NCBI GenBank assembly: GCA_963699345.1
Contig: CAVOTL010000007.1
Location: 854,834 to 918,833 of the forward strand
DNA length: 64,000 bases
From: Bog-756 sp963699345
GTDB lineage: Bacteria; Actinomycetota; Acidimicrobiia; Acidimicrobiales; RAAP-2
Direction of reading: 5' to 3'
Shown here: in pieces, positions 8,379 through 16,005 of the stretch
Numbering within the stretch: position 1 is the stretch's first letter
Layout of the letters: each line of letters opens with the position of its first letter
Made by a program: the position numbers and the translations under genes
The notes under the pieces: generated by a model
The model's database searches: none
Seen by the model: the letters and a program-made list of their open reading frames with translations, nothing else
What the model was told of the DNA's origin: nothing

Positions 8379-8407
8379 CGGGCGTGCTCGATCGCCGCTG
8401 ACCGCAT
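8375..8407 (-). CDS. putative 10-codon leader peptide of the permease gene
   Basis: ATG at 8407 follows a perfect AGGAGG with 6-nt spacing and encodes MRSAAIEHAR. Its TGA overlaps the permease ATG as ATGA, so ribosomes finishing the leader could restart on the permease. The best ribosome site in the region belongs to this mini-ORF rather than to the permease itself. Translation of the peptide is an inference. Confidence 0.4.
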   Translation of the reverse strand: MRSAAIEHAR

Positions 8408-8450
8408 CGCGATCCTCCTGATCGGCCGGTCCGGCTGACCGGCAGTTCAG

Positions 8451-8750
8451 TCACGCTAGGCCATCGACCGGGGCGTAGTGGTCGACCTCCGGAGGCGACT
8501 CGAAGAACGGCCCGATGTGGGATCGCCACTCGGTGAAGCGGTCCGATTGGCGGAAGCCGACCGTGTGGTCCTCCAGGGTCTCCCACTCCACCAGGAGGAG
8601 GTAGCGGTCGGGCGATTCGACCCCCCGGTGGAGCCGCAGGGAGAGGAACCCGGGAGATGCCGAGATCACCTGCCGGGCGCGGGTGAGGGCCGCTTCGAAC
8701 TCCAGGTGGCGGTCGGGGCGGACGGCGATGACGGCGTGCTCGAGGATCAT
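8451..8750 (-). CDS. antibiotic biosynthesis monooxygenase (ABM) domain protein
   Basis: A 99-residue single ABM domain. MILEHAVIAVRP, FLSLRLHRGVESPDRYLLLVEWETLEDHTVGFRQSD and a Trp-containing helix give the ferredoxin-like dimeric barrel pattern. Such small proteins act as quinol or heme-type monooxygenases or as catabolic helpers; no cofactor site proves activity here. It lies upstream of the permease in the same direction, with only 43 nt between its stop and the permease leader ORF. Confidence 0.82.
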   Translation of the reverse strand: MILEHAVIAVRPDRHLEFEAALTRARQVISASPGFLSLRLHRGVESPDRYLLLVEWETLEDHTVGFRQSDRFTEWRSHIGPFFESPPEVDHYAPVDGLA

Positions 8751-8758
8751 GAGGGGGA

Positions 8759-8764
8759 ACGCTA
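8759..8764 (-). promoter_or_regulatory. -10 hexamer of ABM gene
   Basis: TAGCGT on the minus strand, 8 nt before the ATG at 8750. The mRNA would start only one or two bases before the start codon. Confidence 0.45.
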
Positions 8765-8937
8765 CCGGTGACCCCGCGCCCCGGGGGGTCCGTCCCCCCC
8801 CGCCCTGAAACCACGGCCCCGTCCGGGAGGAGCCCGCCCGTGGGGTGGGTCGGTCACGGTCGATTCGGCCGTCGCCGGACGCCGGTAGCGTCGGGGGTGT
8901 CAGCCGGTGCTACCGGCCCGGGTGGGAGGTACCGAGC

Positions 8938-9596
8938 ATGAAGATCGAGATCTGGTCCGACGTGGTGTGCCCCTGGTGCTACATCGGCAAGCGGAATCTC
9001 GAGGTGGCGCTCACGGGATTCGAACACGCCGACCAGGTGGACATCGAGTGGCGGAGCTACGAGCTCGACCCGAGCACGCCCCGCGGGTCGAGCTGTCGAT
9101 GGACGAGGTGCTGTCGCGCAAATACGGGATGAGCCAGGAGGAGGCCGTGGCGGCCAACCAACGGATGACCGAGCTGGCCGCCACCGTCGGCCTCGAGTAC
9201 CACCTCGACCAGGTCCAGATCGGCAACACCTTCGACGCCCATCGGTTGATCCACCTGGCTTCCCTCGAGGGTCGCGGCGGGGCGATGAAGGAACGGCTGC
9301 TGCGGGCCTACTTCACCGAGGGTCGGGCGATCTCCGACCGGGCCACGCTGGCCGAACTGGGCGCCGACGTCGGACTGGACCCCGGCCGCGTGGCCTCCGT
9401 CCTGGAGGGGGACGAGTTCGCCGACGCGGTACGGGCGGACGAGGCCCGGGCCATGGAGCTGGGCTCGACCGGCGTACCGTTCTTCGTGTTCGACGAGCGG
9501 CTCGGGGTGCCCGGGGCCCAACCACCGGACGTCCTGCTGCGCCTGCTGCAACGGGCCTGGGACACCTCGATCGACGCCGTGGCCGATACGGCCTGA
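8938..9596 (+). CDS. DsbA-family oxidoreductase FrnE-like (frameshifted)
   Basis: The N-terminus MKIEIWSDVVCPWCYIGKR holds a CPWC thiol-disulfide motif at residues 12-15 and matches FrnE-type 2-hydroxychromene isomerase/DsbA proteins. The reading frame continues to DPSTPR, then the family sequence resumes in another frame as RVELSMDEVLSRKYG and runs to VDTA-like ends (FVFDERLGVPGAQPPDVLLRLLQ). The shift lies at about 9080-9090 in a CCCCGCGGG stretch, where one base seems missing. Without the shift the protein would have about 220 residues, the family norm. A GGGAGG ribosome site supports ATG 8938. An indel error is more likely than decay because both halves are well conserved. Confidence 0.8.
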
Positions 9597-9708
9597 GCGC
9601 GCTCGACCCCCGTTCCGAGCGGCCCGGTCCCAGGCCCTCCGATCGGGTCCCGGGGCCCCGTCGGCCCGTCTTCCCCCGTCCGGCCGCCACCCGGCGACGC
9701 CCGGCCTC

Positions 9709-10611
9709 CTAGCGAAGGGTGGCGAGTGCCGGGGCCAGCGCCCGCCACTCCCGGTACGGCACCTCCGAGAGGCGACCCGCCAGGACCTGGAGGAGTACGT
9801 GATCCGCCCCGGCGTCGAGGTGCTCACGGACGCGCCCGAGGACGGCCTCCACGCCACCCCTGACCACCAGGGCGTCGGCCAGACGGTCGGAACCCCCCGA
9901 GACCAGGTCCTCCTCGCCGAATCCCTGGCGCAGCCAGCTGTTCCGGTAGTTCGCCAGCCCGGTGTAGATGGACAGGTGGTGGTGCGCCCGCCGCAGACCC
10001 TCCTCACGGGTCTGGTCGAGGACGACCGCCTGCTCCACGACGAGGAGGGGGGTCTCCCCCAGCGTCCCCCGCGCCGAGGCGGTATGGGTCGGGGTCACCA
10101 GGTAGGAGTGGGCGCCCGCGGTCCGGTCCCGGGCGAGTCCCAGCATCCGGGGTCCGAGCGCCGCCAGCACGATCGGCGGGAGCTCGGGGTCGGCGCCCCG
10201 GTAGATGGCCGACTCCACCCCGTCGAGGTAGTCGGTCATGGCCTCGACGGGAGGCAGGTAGGGCGTCCGCCGGATCCCCTCGACGGCCGGCTGGTGACTG
10301 ACGCCGAGGCCCAGGACGAAGCGCCCGGGAGCCAGGGACTCGAGCAGCCGGGCGCCGGCGTTGGCCGCCACGGGACCCCGCCCGTAGATGGTGGCGATCC
10401 CGGTCCCCACCACCAGCCGGCTCGTGGCCGCCAGGAGTGCCTGGGCACCGGTGAGCGCCTCGCGCCCGACGGACTCGGGCACCCACAGCGACCCGAATCC
10501 GAGGGCGTCCAGCTCGGCCGCCGCCTCCTGGGCCGCCAGGACGGGGAGTGCCTCCAGGGACGGTGTCCAGAGCCCTGTCCGGGACGTGCGGAGGGCCTCG
10601 CCAGCGCTCAT
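9709..10611 (-). CDS. LLM-class F420-dependent oxidoreductase
   Basis: A 300-residue luciferase-like monooxygenase domain. GLWTPSLEALP begins the barrel. LGFGSLWVPES, VGTGIATIYGRGPVAANAGARLLESLAPGRFVLGLGVSHQP and YLDGVESA are signatures of the F420-binding branch common in actinobacteria. It likely moves hydride between coenzyme F420 and an unknown substrate. The promoter TAGGGT lies 6 nt before the ATG, so the transcript is leaderless. It is convergent to the FrnE-like gene and divergent from the small zinc-ribbon gene. Confidence 0.87.
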   Translation of the reverse strand: MSAGEALRTSRTGLWTPSLEALPVLAAQEAAAELDALGFGSLWVPESVGREALTGAQALLAATSRLVVGTGIATIYGRGPVAANAGARLLESLAPGRFVLGLGVSHQPAVEGIRRTPYLPPVEAMTDYLDGVESAIYRGADPELPPIVLAALGPRMLGLARDRTAGAHSYLVTPTHTASARGTLGETPLLVVEQAVVLDQTREEGLRRAHHHLSIYTGLANYRNSWLRQGFGEEDLVSGGSDRLADALVVRGGVEAVLGRVREHLDAGADHVLLQVLAGRLSEVPYREWRALAPALATLR

Positions 10612-10617
10612 GACGCC

Positions 10618-10623
10618 ACCCTA
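10618..10623 (-). promoter_or_regulatory. -10 hexamer, leaderless LLM gene
   Basis: TAGGGT on the minus strand with exactly 6 nt (GGCGTC) to the ATG at 10611. Confidence 0.62.
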
Positions 10624-10698
10624 GGAGGGGCGACGCGCCGGCCGTCCGGCCCGACCCGCCACCCGGACGCCCCGTCCCACCACCGGTAATGCATCGGG

Positions 10699-10728
10699 TT
10701 GGCACGTCGTCGCCACCCGCTCTAGGGT
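10699..10728 (+). promoter_or_regulatory. sigma-70-type promoter of zinc-ribbon gene
   Basis: TTGGCA at 10699-10704 and TAGGGT at 10723-10728 are separated by 18 bp. Transcription would begin near 10735, giving a leader of about 50 nt that carries the ribosome site of the gene at 10789. Confidence 0.55.
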
Positions 10729-10788
10729 GCGGTCGGAATAAGCCGTTCAGACGGGCAGGGGAACGGACGACCGGGTGGAGGAGGTGCA

Positions 10789-10956
10789 GTGGACGCAGTG
10801 CGCAGCGGCATCGCGTGTCCGGAGTGCCGATCGGCCGAAGTGCCGAAATTGATCGTTCGGGGCACCGGCAAGGGCAGCCCCGGGACCAGCCTGCAGTGCC
10901 GGCGCTGCGGCCATGAGTGGTCCGGCGAGCAGGAATGGAGCAGCCGGGCCTCCTGA
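10789..10956 (+). CDS. small zinc-ribbon protein, 55 aa
   Basis: GTG 10789 follows the purine-rich GGAGGAGG with about 4 nt spacing and opens a 55-residue frame. Two knuckles are visible, CPEC at residues 10-13 and CRRCGHEW at about 38-45, a four-cysteine zinc ribbon. Between them lies a basic, flexible segment (KLIVRGTGKGSPGTS). Such ribbons bind nucleic acid or protein partners; no specific role can be assigned. It stands alone between a divergent LLM gene and a convergent thiolase, with its own promoter. Confidence 0.72.
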   Translation: MDAVRSGIACPECRSAEVPKLIVRGTGKGSPGTSLQCRRCGHEWSGEQEWSSRAS

Positions 10957-10968
10957 GCGTCACGCCGG

Positions 10969-12435
10969 TCAGGACGGCCGGAACGCCCCCGAATCGATCG
11001 TGACCCGGGACCCGGTCAGTTCCTCCGCGCATGCGGCCGCGGCCAGGTCGGGATCCTCGGCGAAGGCTACGCACCGACGACCGTCGGGGGTGTCGCAGAC
11101 CGCCACCACCCGGGCCGGATCCATCCCCTCGAAGGTGACCGTGAACGTGGCGACGGTGGCGGGACCGTCGTACCCGTCGAGGGACGCCACCGCCTCCACC
11201 ATCCCGGTCCTCGACGCCGCCTCGTAGGCGAGGTCGGACAGGAGCGGCGGTCGGCCGTCGGGTCGGGCCGACCACACCCCGAGACCGGGCTTGGTGAGGA
11301 GGCCGCTGACGGTCGTCACCGCACCGAGGCTCCCGGGGTCCGTCCGCAGTCGGGGCACCACGGCCGCCATCGACTGCAGGACCGCGTTGTTGAACGGTCC
11401 GCCGGCGAACGCCATGCCCCCCGTCACCGTGGGGGTCCCGTCGAGCGGCAGCCCGAGGGCGCGCTGCTGGACCCGGACGGCCGACGGGAAGCAGCTGTAC
11501 ACCTCGACGACCTCGATGTCGGCCACCGGCCGGCCGATCCGGGCGGCGGCCGTCTCCCCGACGACCTCCATGGCCGGCCAGCGATCGATGCGGCTACGGC
11601 ACAGGAGCGAGACGGCGTGGCTGGATTCGAGCCCCACCAGGGGGAAGACCCACCGGTCGGTCGGGACGCCGGCCCGTCGGGCCGCCTCCACCGAGCAGAG
11701 GACCAGTGCCGCCGCCTGGTCGACGGTCCACTGCGTGGAGTGCCACTTGTTGTACGGGAAGGCCAGCGGCCGGTTGTCCGACGACGACGTGCCGAGCCAC
11801 GCCGCCTCGCGCACCCCACCGAAGGCGGCGTCCGGGTTGGCGGCCGACACCGCGCTCATCCGCGCCCACAGACCGTCGATGTCGAGGCGCTGCTCGGCCG
11901 GGGTCCGACCTTCAAAGGCCCGCAGCGCGTTGTCGATCATGGCGTACTGCTGGACCGGGTCCCACAGCCGATGGGCCACCTCGACGGGTTCCAGCAACGG
12001 ACCGCCGCGGGTCCGCAGGACGTCGGGGACCGCGCCCGGTTGGGGGGTCTCGGAGGCGGGGCGGCCGGCCTTCTCCTCGTCGCGGGCCCAACGCTTGGAC
12101 TCGCCCCCGACCACGACGGCGACGTCCGAGGCCCCGGACAGGATGGCGGCCAGCGCGTCGTCGATCAGACTCTGCTGGGGGATGCCCAGTTCGACCAGAT
12201 GGGTGGTGGCCGTCGGCGCCCCGATCCGCCTCGCCACGATCCGGGCCGGGTCCGGATAGGTCCAACTCCCCTGGGGCACGGCGACGCGGTCGACGCGGGA
12301 GGCGAGCCCCCGGCCGCCGGCATCCCTCAACGCCGCATCCGTGGCCCGCACCATGAGTTCGACGGCCTCGGCATGGTCGGAGGCGGCACCCACCCCCACC
12401 AGGACCGGCGTGCGGGGGTCGAGGGAGTCGTTCAC
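10969..12435 (-). CDS. thiolase-like acetyl-CoA acetyltransferase (SCP-x type)
   Basis: A 488-residue protein of the actinobacterial thiolase-like family. RTPVLVGVGAASDHAEAVELM starts the thiolase N-domain. DVAVVVGGESKR, SDNRPLAFPYNKWHSTQWTVDQAAALVL, VEVYSCFPSAV and GGMAFAGGPFNNAVLQ follow. The usual N-terminal nucleophile Cys context is not obvious: the corresponding region reads LVELGIPQQSLIDDAL, as in many non-condensing homologues. The last about 80 residues form a separate C-terminal domain (YDGPATVATFTVTFEGMDPARVVAVCDTPDGRR). It is the third gene of the rhodanese/DUF4031 operon, 11 nt after DUF4031. The acyl substrate is unknown. Confidence 0.8.
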   Translation of the reverse strand: MNDSLDPRTPVLVGVGAASDHAEAVELMVRATDAALRDAGGRGLASRVDRVAVPQGSWTYPDPARIVARRIGAPTATTHLVELGIPQQSLIDDALAAILSGASDVAVVVGGESKRWARDEEKAGRPASETPQPGAVPDVLRTRGGPLLEPVEVAHRLWDPVQQYAMIDNALRAFEGRTPAEQRLDIDGLWARMSAVSAANPDAAFGGVREAAWLGTSSSDNRPLAFPYNKWHSTQWTVDQAAALVLCSVEAARRAGVPTDRWVFPLVGLESSHAVSLLCRSRIDRWPAMEVVGETAAARIGRPVADIEVVEVYSCFPSAVRVQQRALGLPLDGTPTVTGGMAFAGGPFNNAVLQSMAAVVPRLRTDPGSLGAVTTVSGLLTKPGLGVWSARPDGRPPLLSDLAYEAASRTGMVEAVASLDGYDGPATVATFTVTFEGMDPARVVAVCDTPDGRRCVAFAEDPDLAAAACAEELTGSRVTIDSGAFRPS

Positions 12436-12445
12436 CGGGTCCCGT

Positions 12446-12754
12446 TCACCGGGCCACCGGCGCCGGCCCGCACCGCCCCGGGTCCCTCCGACGGTCCCGC
12501 AACATCCGGCCGAGCGTCCGCCACGTCACTTCCACGGCGCCAAGGGACAGGGCCTCGGCCCGGGCCCGCTCGGGTAGGTCGTAGTGGGCGTGATGGGGAC
12601 GCCCCGGCCTGTCCTGGAACCACTCGCGCCGCATGCCCATCCGAGCTGCGAAGGCGTGGAGTTCCTCGTCGGTATCGGCCACCAGGTGGGACCAACGGTC
12701 GTCGACCGGCCCGAGGTGGGCGGGTTGGCGCCAGTCGTCGAGGTAGACCGTCAA
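12446..12754 (-). CDS. DUF4031 domain protein
   Basis: A 102-residue protein. Its first 80 residues match the DUF4031 pattern: VYLDDWRQP, RWSHLVADTDEELHAFAARMGM, EWFQDRPGRPHHAHYDL and ARAEALSLGAVEVTWR. The start is a TTG at 12754, 18 nt after the rhodanese stop. The domain is widespread and short; its function is not known to me. The tail is Arg-rich. Confidence 0.85.
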   Translation of the reverse strand: MTVYLDDWRQPAHLGPVDDRWSHLVADTDEELHAFAARMGMRREWFQDRPGRPHHAHYDLPERARAEALSLGAVEVTWRTLGRMLRDRRRDPGRCGPAPVAR

Positions 12755-12772
12755 CTCGGGGTCCGTCGGCGC

Positions 12773-13123
12773 TCAGACGACCCGGCCGGTGGCACCGGTG
12801 CCGTCGACGACCGGCAGTCCGTGGGCGGCCCACGCCTGCATCCCGCCGGCGGCGTTGCGGACGTCGAAGCCCGATCCGGCCAGGTGCACGGCGACCGACT
12901 GGGACCGACCGCCCGCCCGGCACATGCAGACGATCGTCCGGTCGGCCGGCAACTCGCCGATCCGGTCGGGAACCTGCCCCATGGGGAGGTGCCACGCCGC
13001 GGGGGCATGCCCCGCCTCCCACTCGTCATCCTCCCGCACGTCGAGCAGGAGGGCGCCGGCGCCCACCAGGCGGTCGGCCTCGGCCGGATCGACGTCGGTC
13101 ACGTCCACGGGGTGCGAAGTCAC
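12773..13123 (-). CDS. rhodanese-like sulfurtransferase domain protein
   Basis: A 116-residue single rhodanese domain. ALLLDVREDDEWEAGHAPAAWHLPM is the family entry motif and CMCRAGGRSQSVA holds the active-site loop, with the catalytic Cys directly before RAGGRS. GFDVRNAAGGMQAWAAHGLPV closes the domain. It may carry persulfide sulfur or act as a sulfide-handling module. A TACCGT hexamer lies 6 nt before the GTG, so this is the first gene of the operon with DUF4031 and the thiolase. Confidence 0.9.
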   Translation of the reverse strand: MTSHPVDVTDVDPAEADRLVGAGALLLDVREDDEWEAGHAPAAWHLPMGQVPDRIGELPADRTIVCMCRAGGRSQSVAVHLAGSGFDVRNAAGGMQAWAAHGLPVVDGTGATGRVV

Positions 13124-13129
13124 AGCCTC

Positions 13130-13135
13130 ACGGTA
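13130..13135 (-). promoter_or_regulatory. -10 hexamer, leaderless rhodanese operon
   Basis: TACCGT on the minus strand, exactly 6 nt before GTG 13123. Confidence 0.62.
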
Positions 13136-13184
13136 GCGGAGGGCGCCCGGGGTGCGGCGCGGTCGGCCGAGGTGCCGCCGGTCA

Positions 13185-13622
13185 TCACCCGAGGTCCATC
13201 AACTCGATGCGCACCCCGTCCGGGTCGGTGCAGTAGACGAAGTCCAGGGCGGAGGTCCCGAGGTCGAAGGTGGTGCGGGTGCCCGCCACCACCGTGCCCC
13301 CCATCGCCTCGACGCGATCGGCCACCGCGGCCACGTCGTCCACCCGGAAGGAGAGGTGGGTGAGCCCGAGCCGGTTCATCGGACGCCGGTCGCCACGGCC
13401 CGAGGTCCCCGGCTCGACGAAGTCGAGGAGCTCCAGCGTGACGCCGTCGCGGCGCACCATCCGGGACCGCAGCCGCACCCCTTCGACCTCCATGAGGGCG
13501 GCGAACTCCTCGCCCACCTCGTGAGCGGCCACCTCGTCGAAGCCGAGGCCCTCGCAGTAGAAGCGGAGCGATGCCTCGAGATCCGACACGCAGATGCCGA
13601 GATGGGAGAAGGCGGCGGTCAC
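13185..13622 (-). CDS. VOC-family (glyoxalase/dioxygenase) protein
   Basis: A 145-residue vicinal-oxygen-chelate protein with two beta-alpha-beta modules. FSHLGICVSDLEASLRFYCEGLGF gives the first metal His (H7), VTLELLDFVEP the first Glu, LTHLSFRVDDV the second His and VRIELMDLG the last Glu. This is a complete glyoxalase-type metal site. It resembles methylmalonyl-CoA epimerase or lactoylglutathione lyase; which one cannot be decided. It is coupled to the upstream lipase by a GTGA overlap. Confidence 0.88.
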   Translation of the reverse strand: MTAAFSHLGICVSDLEASLRFYCEGLGFDEVAAHEVGEEFAALMEVEGVRLRSRMVRRDGVTLELLDFVEPGTSGRGDRRPMNRLGLTHLSFRVDDVAAVADRVEAMGGTVVAGTRTTFDLGTSALDFVYCTDPDGVRIELMDLG

Positions 13623-14746
13623 GCCGCCCCGGCCGGGGCCGTGCCCCCGCCCGCCCCGGGCAGGTGGTGGTCGCCCGCCGCAGCCGGCCCCGGGGCTCCG
13701 TCGGCGGCCGGAAGTCGATGACGCACGAACTCACCCGCCGCGGCGACCGTCCGGCGTCCGGCGTCGGACCACGGCATGAGGATGGGGTAGACGTGGAACA
13801 TGCCCGGCTCCTCGTGGACCTCCGCGTCGACGTCGGCCTCGTCGAGGTGGAACGAGAAGCGTCGGATGGCGTCGCGGAACATTTCGTCGCCACCGATCGA
13901 CACGAAGGTCGGTGGCCACCCCTCGAGATCCTGCCCCAGGGCCGAAACCAGAGGTGACGCCGGGTCGACCCCGTTGAGATAGGCGGCCGTCGGGATGTTC
14001 CAGGGCAGGATGTCGCGGTGGGCGTTCTCGCGCACCGAGGGACAGTCGAGCTGGAGGTTCACCTCGGGCGAGAAGAGGACCACGGCCGCCACCGGCAGTC
14101 GTTCGCCATGGACGGCGGCCACCAGCGTGGTCACCAGGCCGCCGCCGCTCGAGTCACCGGACAGGACGAGCGCCGTCGGATCGACGCCGGCCTCCAGCAG
14201 TCCGTGGAGAGCGGCCGAGGCATCCTCCAGATCGGCCGGGAAGGGGAACTCGGGAGCCAGGCGCAGGTCGGGGACGAAGATGTCACACCCGGTGCGCCGG
14301 GCCAGCCACGCCATGAAGACCGAGTACATCCGGGGTGACGTGCCCACGTAGCCACCGCCGTGCAGGTAGAGCACGGTTCCCCCCGACCGGCCCGATCGGG
14401 GGCGGAACCACTCCCCCGGGACTCCGCCCACCGCGGCGTCCTCGTGATCGACGCCCCGGGCGTCGACGACCGGCGGCAGGACGACGCCGCACAGGTCGTC
14501 GAGCACGAGTTCGACGGAACGGAACTCGTCGATCGGCAGCGACGTCGAGTAGCCCATGAAGGTGCGCATGACCTCGCGCGTGACGACCACGGCCACGTTG
14601 TGGGCGACGTTGCCCTGTCCCGTCCACGGCCGACGGAACGGCACCCGGGCCAGACCGACTCCGATCTGCCCGCACAGGCCCGCCAGATCGGTCACCGCCA
14701 CCGGCCAGGAGGACCGCTCCACCCCGGGTCGCCGGCCCATCACCAT
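13619..14746 (-). CDS. alpha/beta hydrolase, hormone-sensitive lipase type
   Basis: A 375-residue esterase. The oxyanion motif HGGGYVG is near residue 122, the nucleophile elbow GDSSGGGLVT near 193, the acid in SIGGDEMFRDA near 290 and the His in GMFHVYP near 322. An N-terminal cap of about 75 residues precedes the core. This is the HSL/acetyl-hydrolase (DUF/HGGG) family, which splits short acyl esters. The tail after residue 350 is Ala, Gly and Pro rich. The coupled VOC gene suggests a shared catabolic task. GAGGTG precedes the ATG at 14746. Confidence 0.87.
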   Translation of the reverse strand: MVMGRRPGVERSSWPVAVTDLAGLCGQIGVGLARVPFRRPWTGQGNVAHNVAVVVTREVMRTFMGYSTSLPIDEFRSVELVLDDLCGVVLPPVVDARGVDHEDAAVGGVPGEWFRPRSGRSGGTVLYLHGGGYVGTSPRMYSVFMAWLARRTGCDIFVPDLRLAPEFPFPADLEDASAALHGLLEAGVDPTALVLSGDSSGGGLVTTLVAAVHGERLPVAAVVLFSPEVNLQLDCPSVRENAHRDILPWNIPTAAYLNGVDPASPLVSALGQDLEGWPPTFVSIGGDEMFRDAIRRFSFHLDEADVDAEVHEEPGMFHVYPILMPWSDAGRRTVAAAGEFVRHRLPAADGAPGPAAAGDHHLPGAGGGTAPAGAA

Positions 14747-14822
14747 CGCAGGTCACCTCGCATCGCCTGTCCAGCCTACGGCGGGTCCGGGACCGTGACG
14801 GCCGGGATCGACGGACTCCCGC

Positions 14823-15950
14823 TCAGGCCGGCTCGGCAGCCAGCGCCGCACCGAGCCGCAGCAGCTGGTCGGTGGCTCCTCCGAGGGTCAGCTCGATGTG
14901 CTTGGTGTTGAGGAAGAACCGGTGCAGGGGATATTCGCGGTCGACCCCGACGCCGCCGTGCAGGTGGACGGCGGCATGGACCACACGCTGGCCCCCGTCG
15001 GCCGCCCAGAACTTGGCCACCGCGATCTCCTTGTCGGCAGGAAGGCCCTCGGCCAGCCGCCAGGCGGCCTGCCAGGCGGTGAGTCGGATGGCTTCGGCGT
15101 CGACGTAGGCGTCGGCCGCCCGTTGGCCGACGGCCTGGAAGGTGGCGATGGGTTTGCCGAACTGCTCCCGGGTCTTGGTGTACTCCGCCAGGAGGGCGAC
15201 CGAGGCGGCGGCGGCCCCGGCCTGGACCAGGGCCAGCGCGGCGGTGCTGTGCTGGACCAGCCACTCGATCACCGCCGGTCCGTCGGACGGACCGCCCAGA
15301 CGGGCGTCGGCCCCGACGGTGACCCCCGAGAGGGTGAGGAGACCCTCGGGTTGGCCGTTGTTGGCCGTCTGGCGTTCGATGGTGAGCCCGGCGGACTGGG
15401 TGGGAACGATGAACACCGCCACGGCGTCGGGCTCGATGCGCGCCGTGACGAGGACGGCGTCGGCGATGAGTCCCGACGGCACGCAGGCCTTGACGCCGTT
15501 GAGCGCCCAGCCGTCACCCGAGGGTTCGGCCACCGTCGACGGCGAGGCGGTCGAGCCGCCCAGCTCCACCAACGCGGTGGTCAGCACGGTATCGCCCGAC
15601 ACGACACCGGGCAGCCAGTGCTGGCGCTGCTCGGCCGTCCCGAAGCGGGCGACGGCGGGGGCGGCGGCGGCCAGGGTCTCGACCACCGGGACGTAGGCGG
15701 CGGTGCGTCCGGCCGCCTCGGCCAGCAGGCCGGTCTCGACGAAACCGAGTCCGGCACCGCCCACCTCCTCGGGAAGGGCGATCCCGAGCAGGCCGGCGGA
15801 GGCGAGCTCGGACCACAGTTTGCGGTCGAAGAGGTCGCCGTCGGGCTCCAACTCCATCTCCCGCAGGCGCTCCTGGGTCGACAGGTCGGTGAAGATGCGG
15901 TCCGCCAGCTCGCGGACGGCCTCCTGCTCCTCGCTGAATGAGAAGTCCAT
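14823..15950 (-). CDS. fadE27: acyl-CoA dehydrogenase, FadE27/ChsE5-like subunit
   Basis: A 375-residue acyl-CoA dehydrogenase. The sequence MDFSFSEEQEAVRELADRIF, then DRKLWSELASAGLLGIALPE, REQFGKPIATFQAVGQRAADAYVDAEAIRLTAWQAAWRLAEG and VHAAVHLHGGVGVDREYPLHRFFLNTKHIELTLGGA matches the FadE27 (ChsE5) subunit as I recall it. Known ChsE4-ChsE5 enzymes are heterotetramers that dehydrogenate the 3-oxo-sterol-26-oyl-CoA side chain. In such pairs this subunit binds little FAD and lacks the base glutamate. It is the second gene after the FadE26-like gene, 55 nt apart, so they should form one complex. Confidence 0.82.
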   Translation of the reverse strand: MDFSFSEEQEAVRELADRIFTDLSTQERLREMELEPDGDLFDRKLWSELASAGLLGIALPEEVGGAGLGFVETGLLAEAAGRTAAYVPVVETLAAAAPAVARFGTAEQRQHWLPGVVSGDTVLTTALVELGGSTASPSTVAEPSGDGWALNGVKACVPSGLIADAVLVTARIEPDAVAVFIVPTQSAGLTIERQTANNGQPEGLLTLSGVTVGADARLGGPSDGPAVIEWLVQHSTAALALVQAGAAAASVALLAEYTKTREQFGKPIATFQAVGQRAADAYVDAEAIRLTAWQAAWRLAEGLPADKEIAVAKFWAADGGQRVVHAAVHLHGGVGVDREYPLHRFFLNTKHIELTLGGATDQLLRLGAALAAEPA

Positions 15951-16005
15951 GGTGTGTGCTCTTTCTGTTCCGGGATGACGCGGCTCGATGGGGTGACGGG
16001 TGGGA

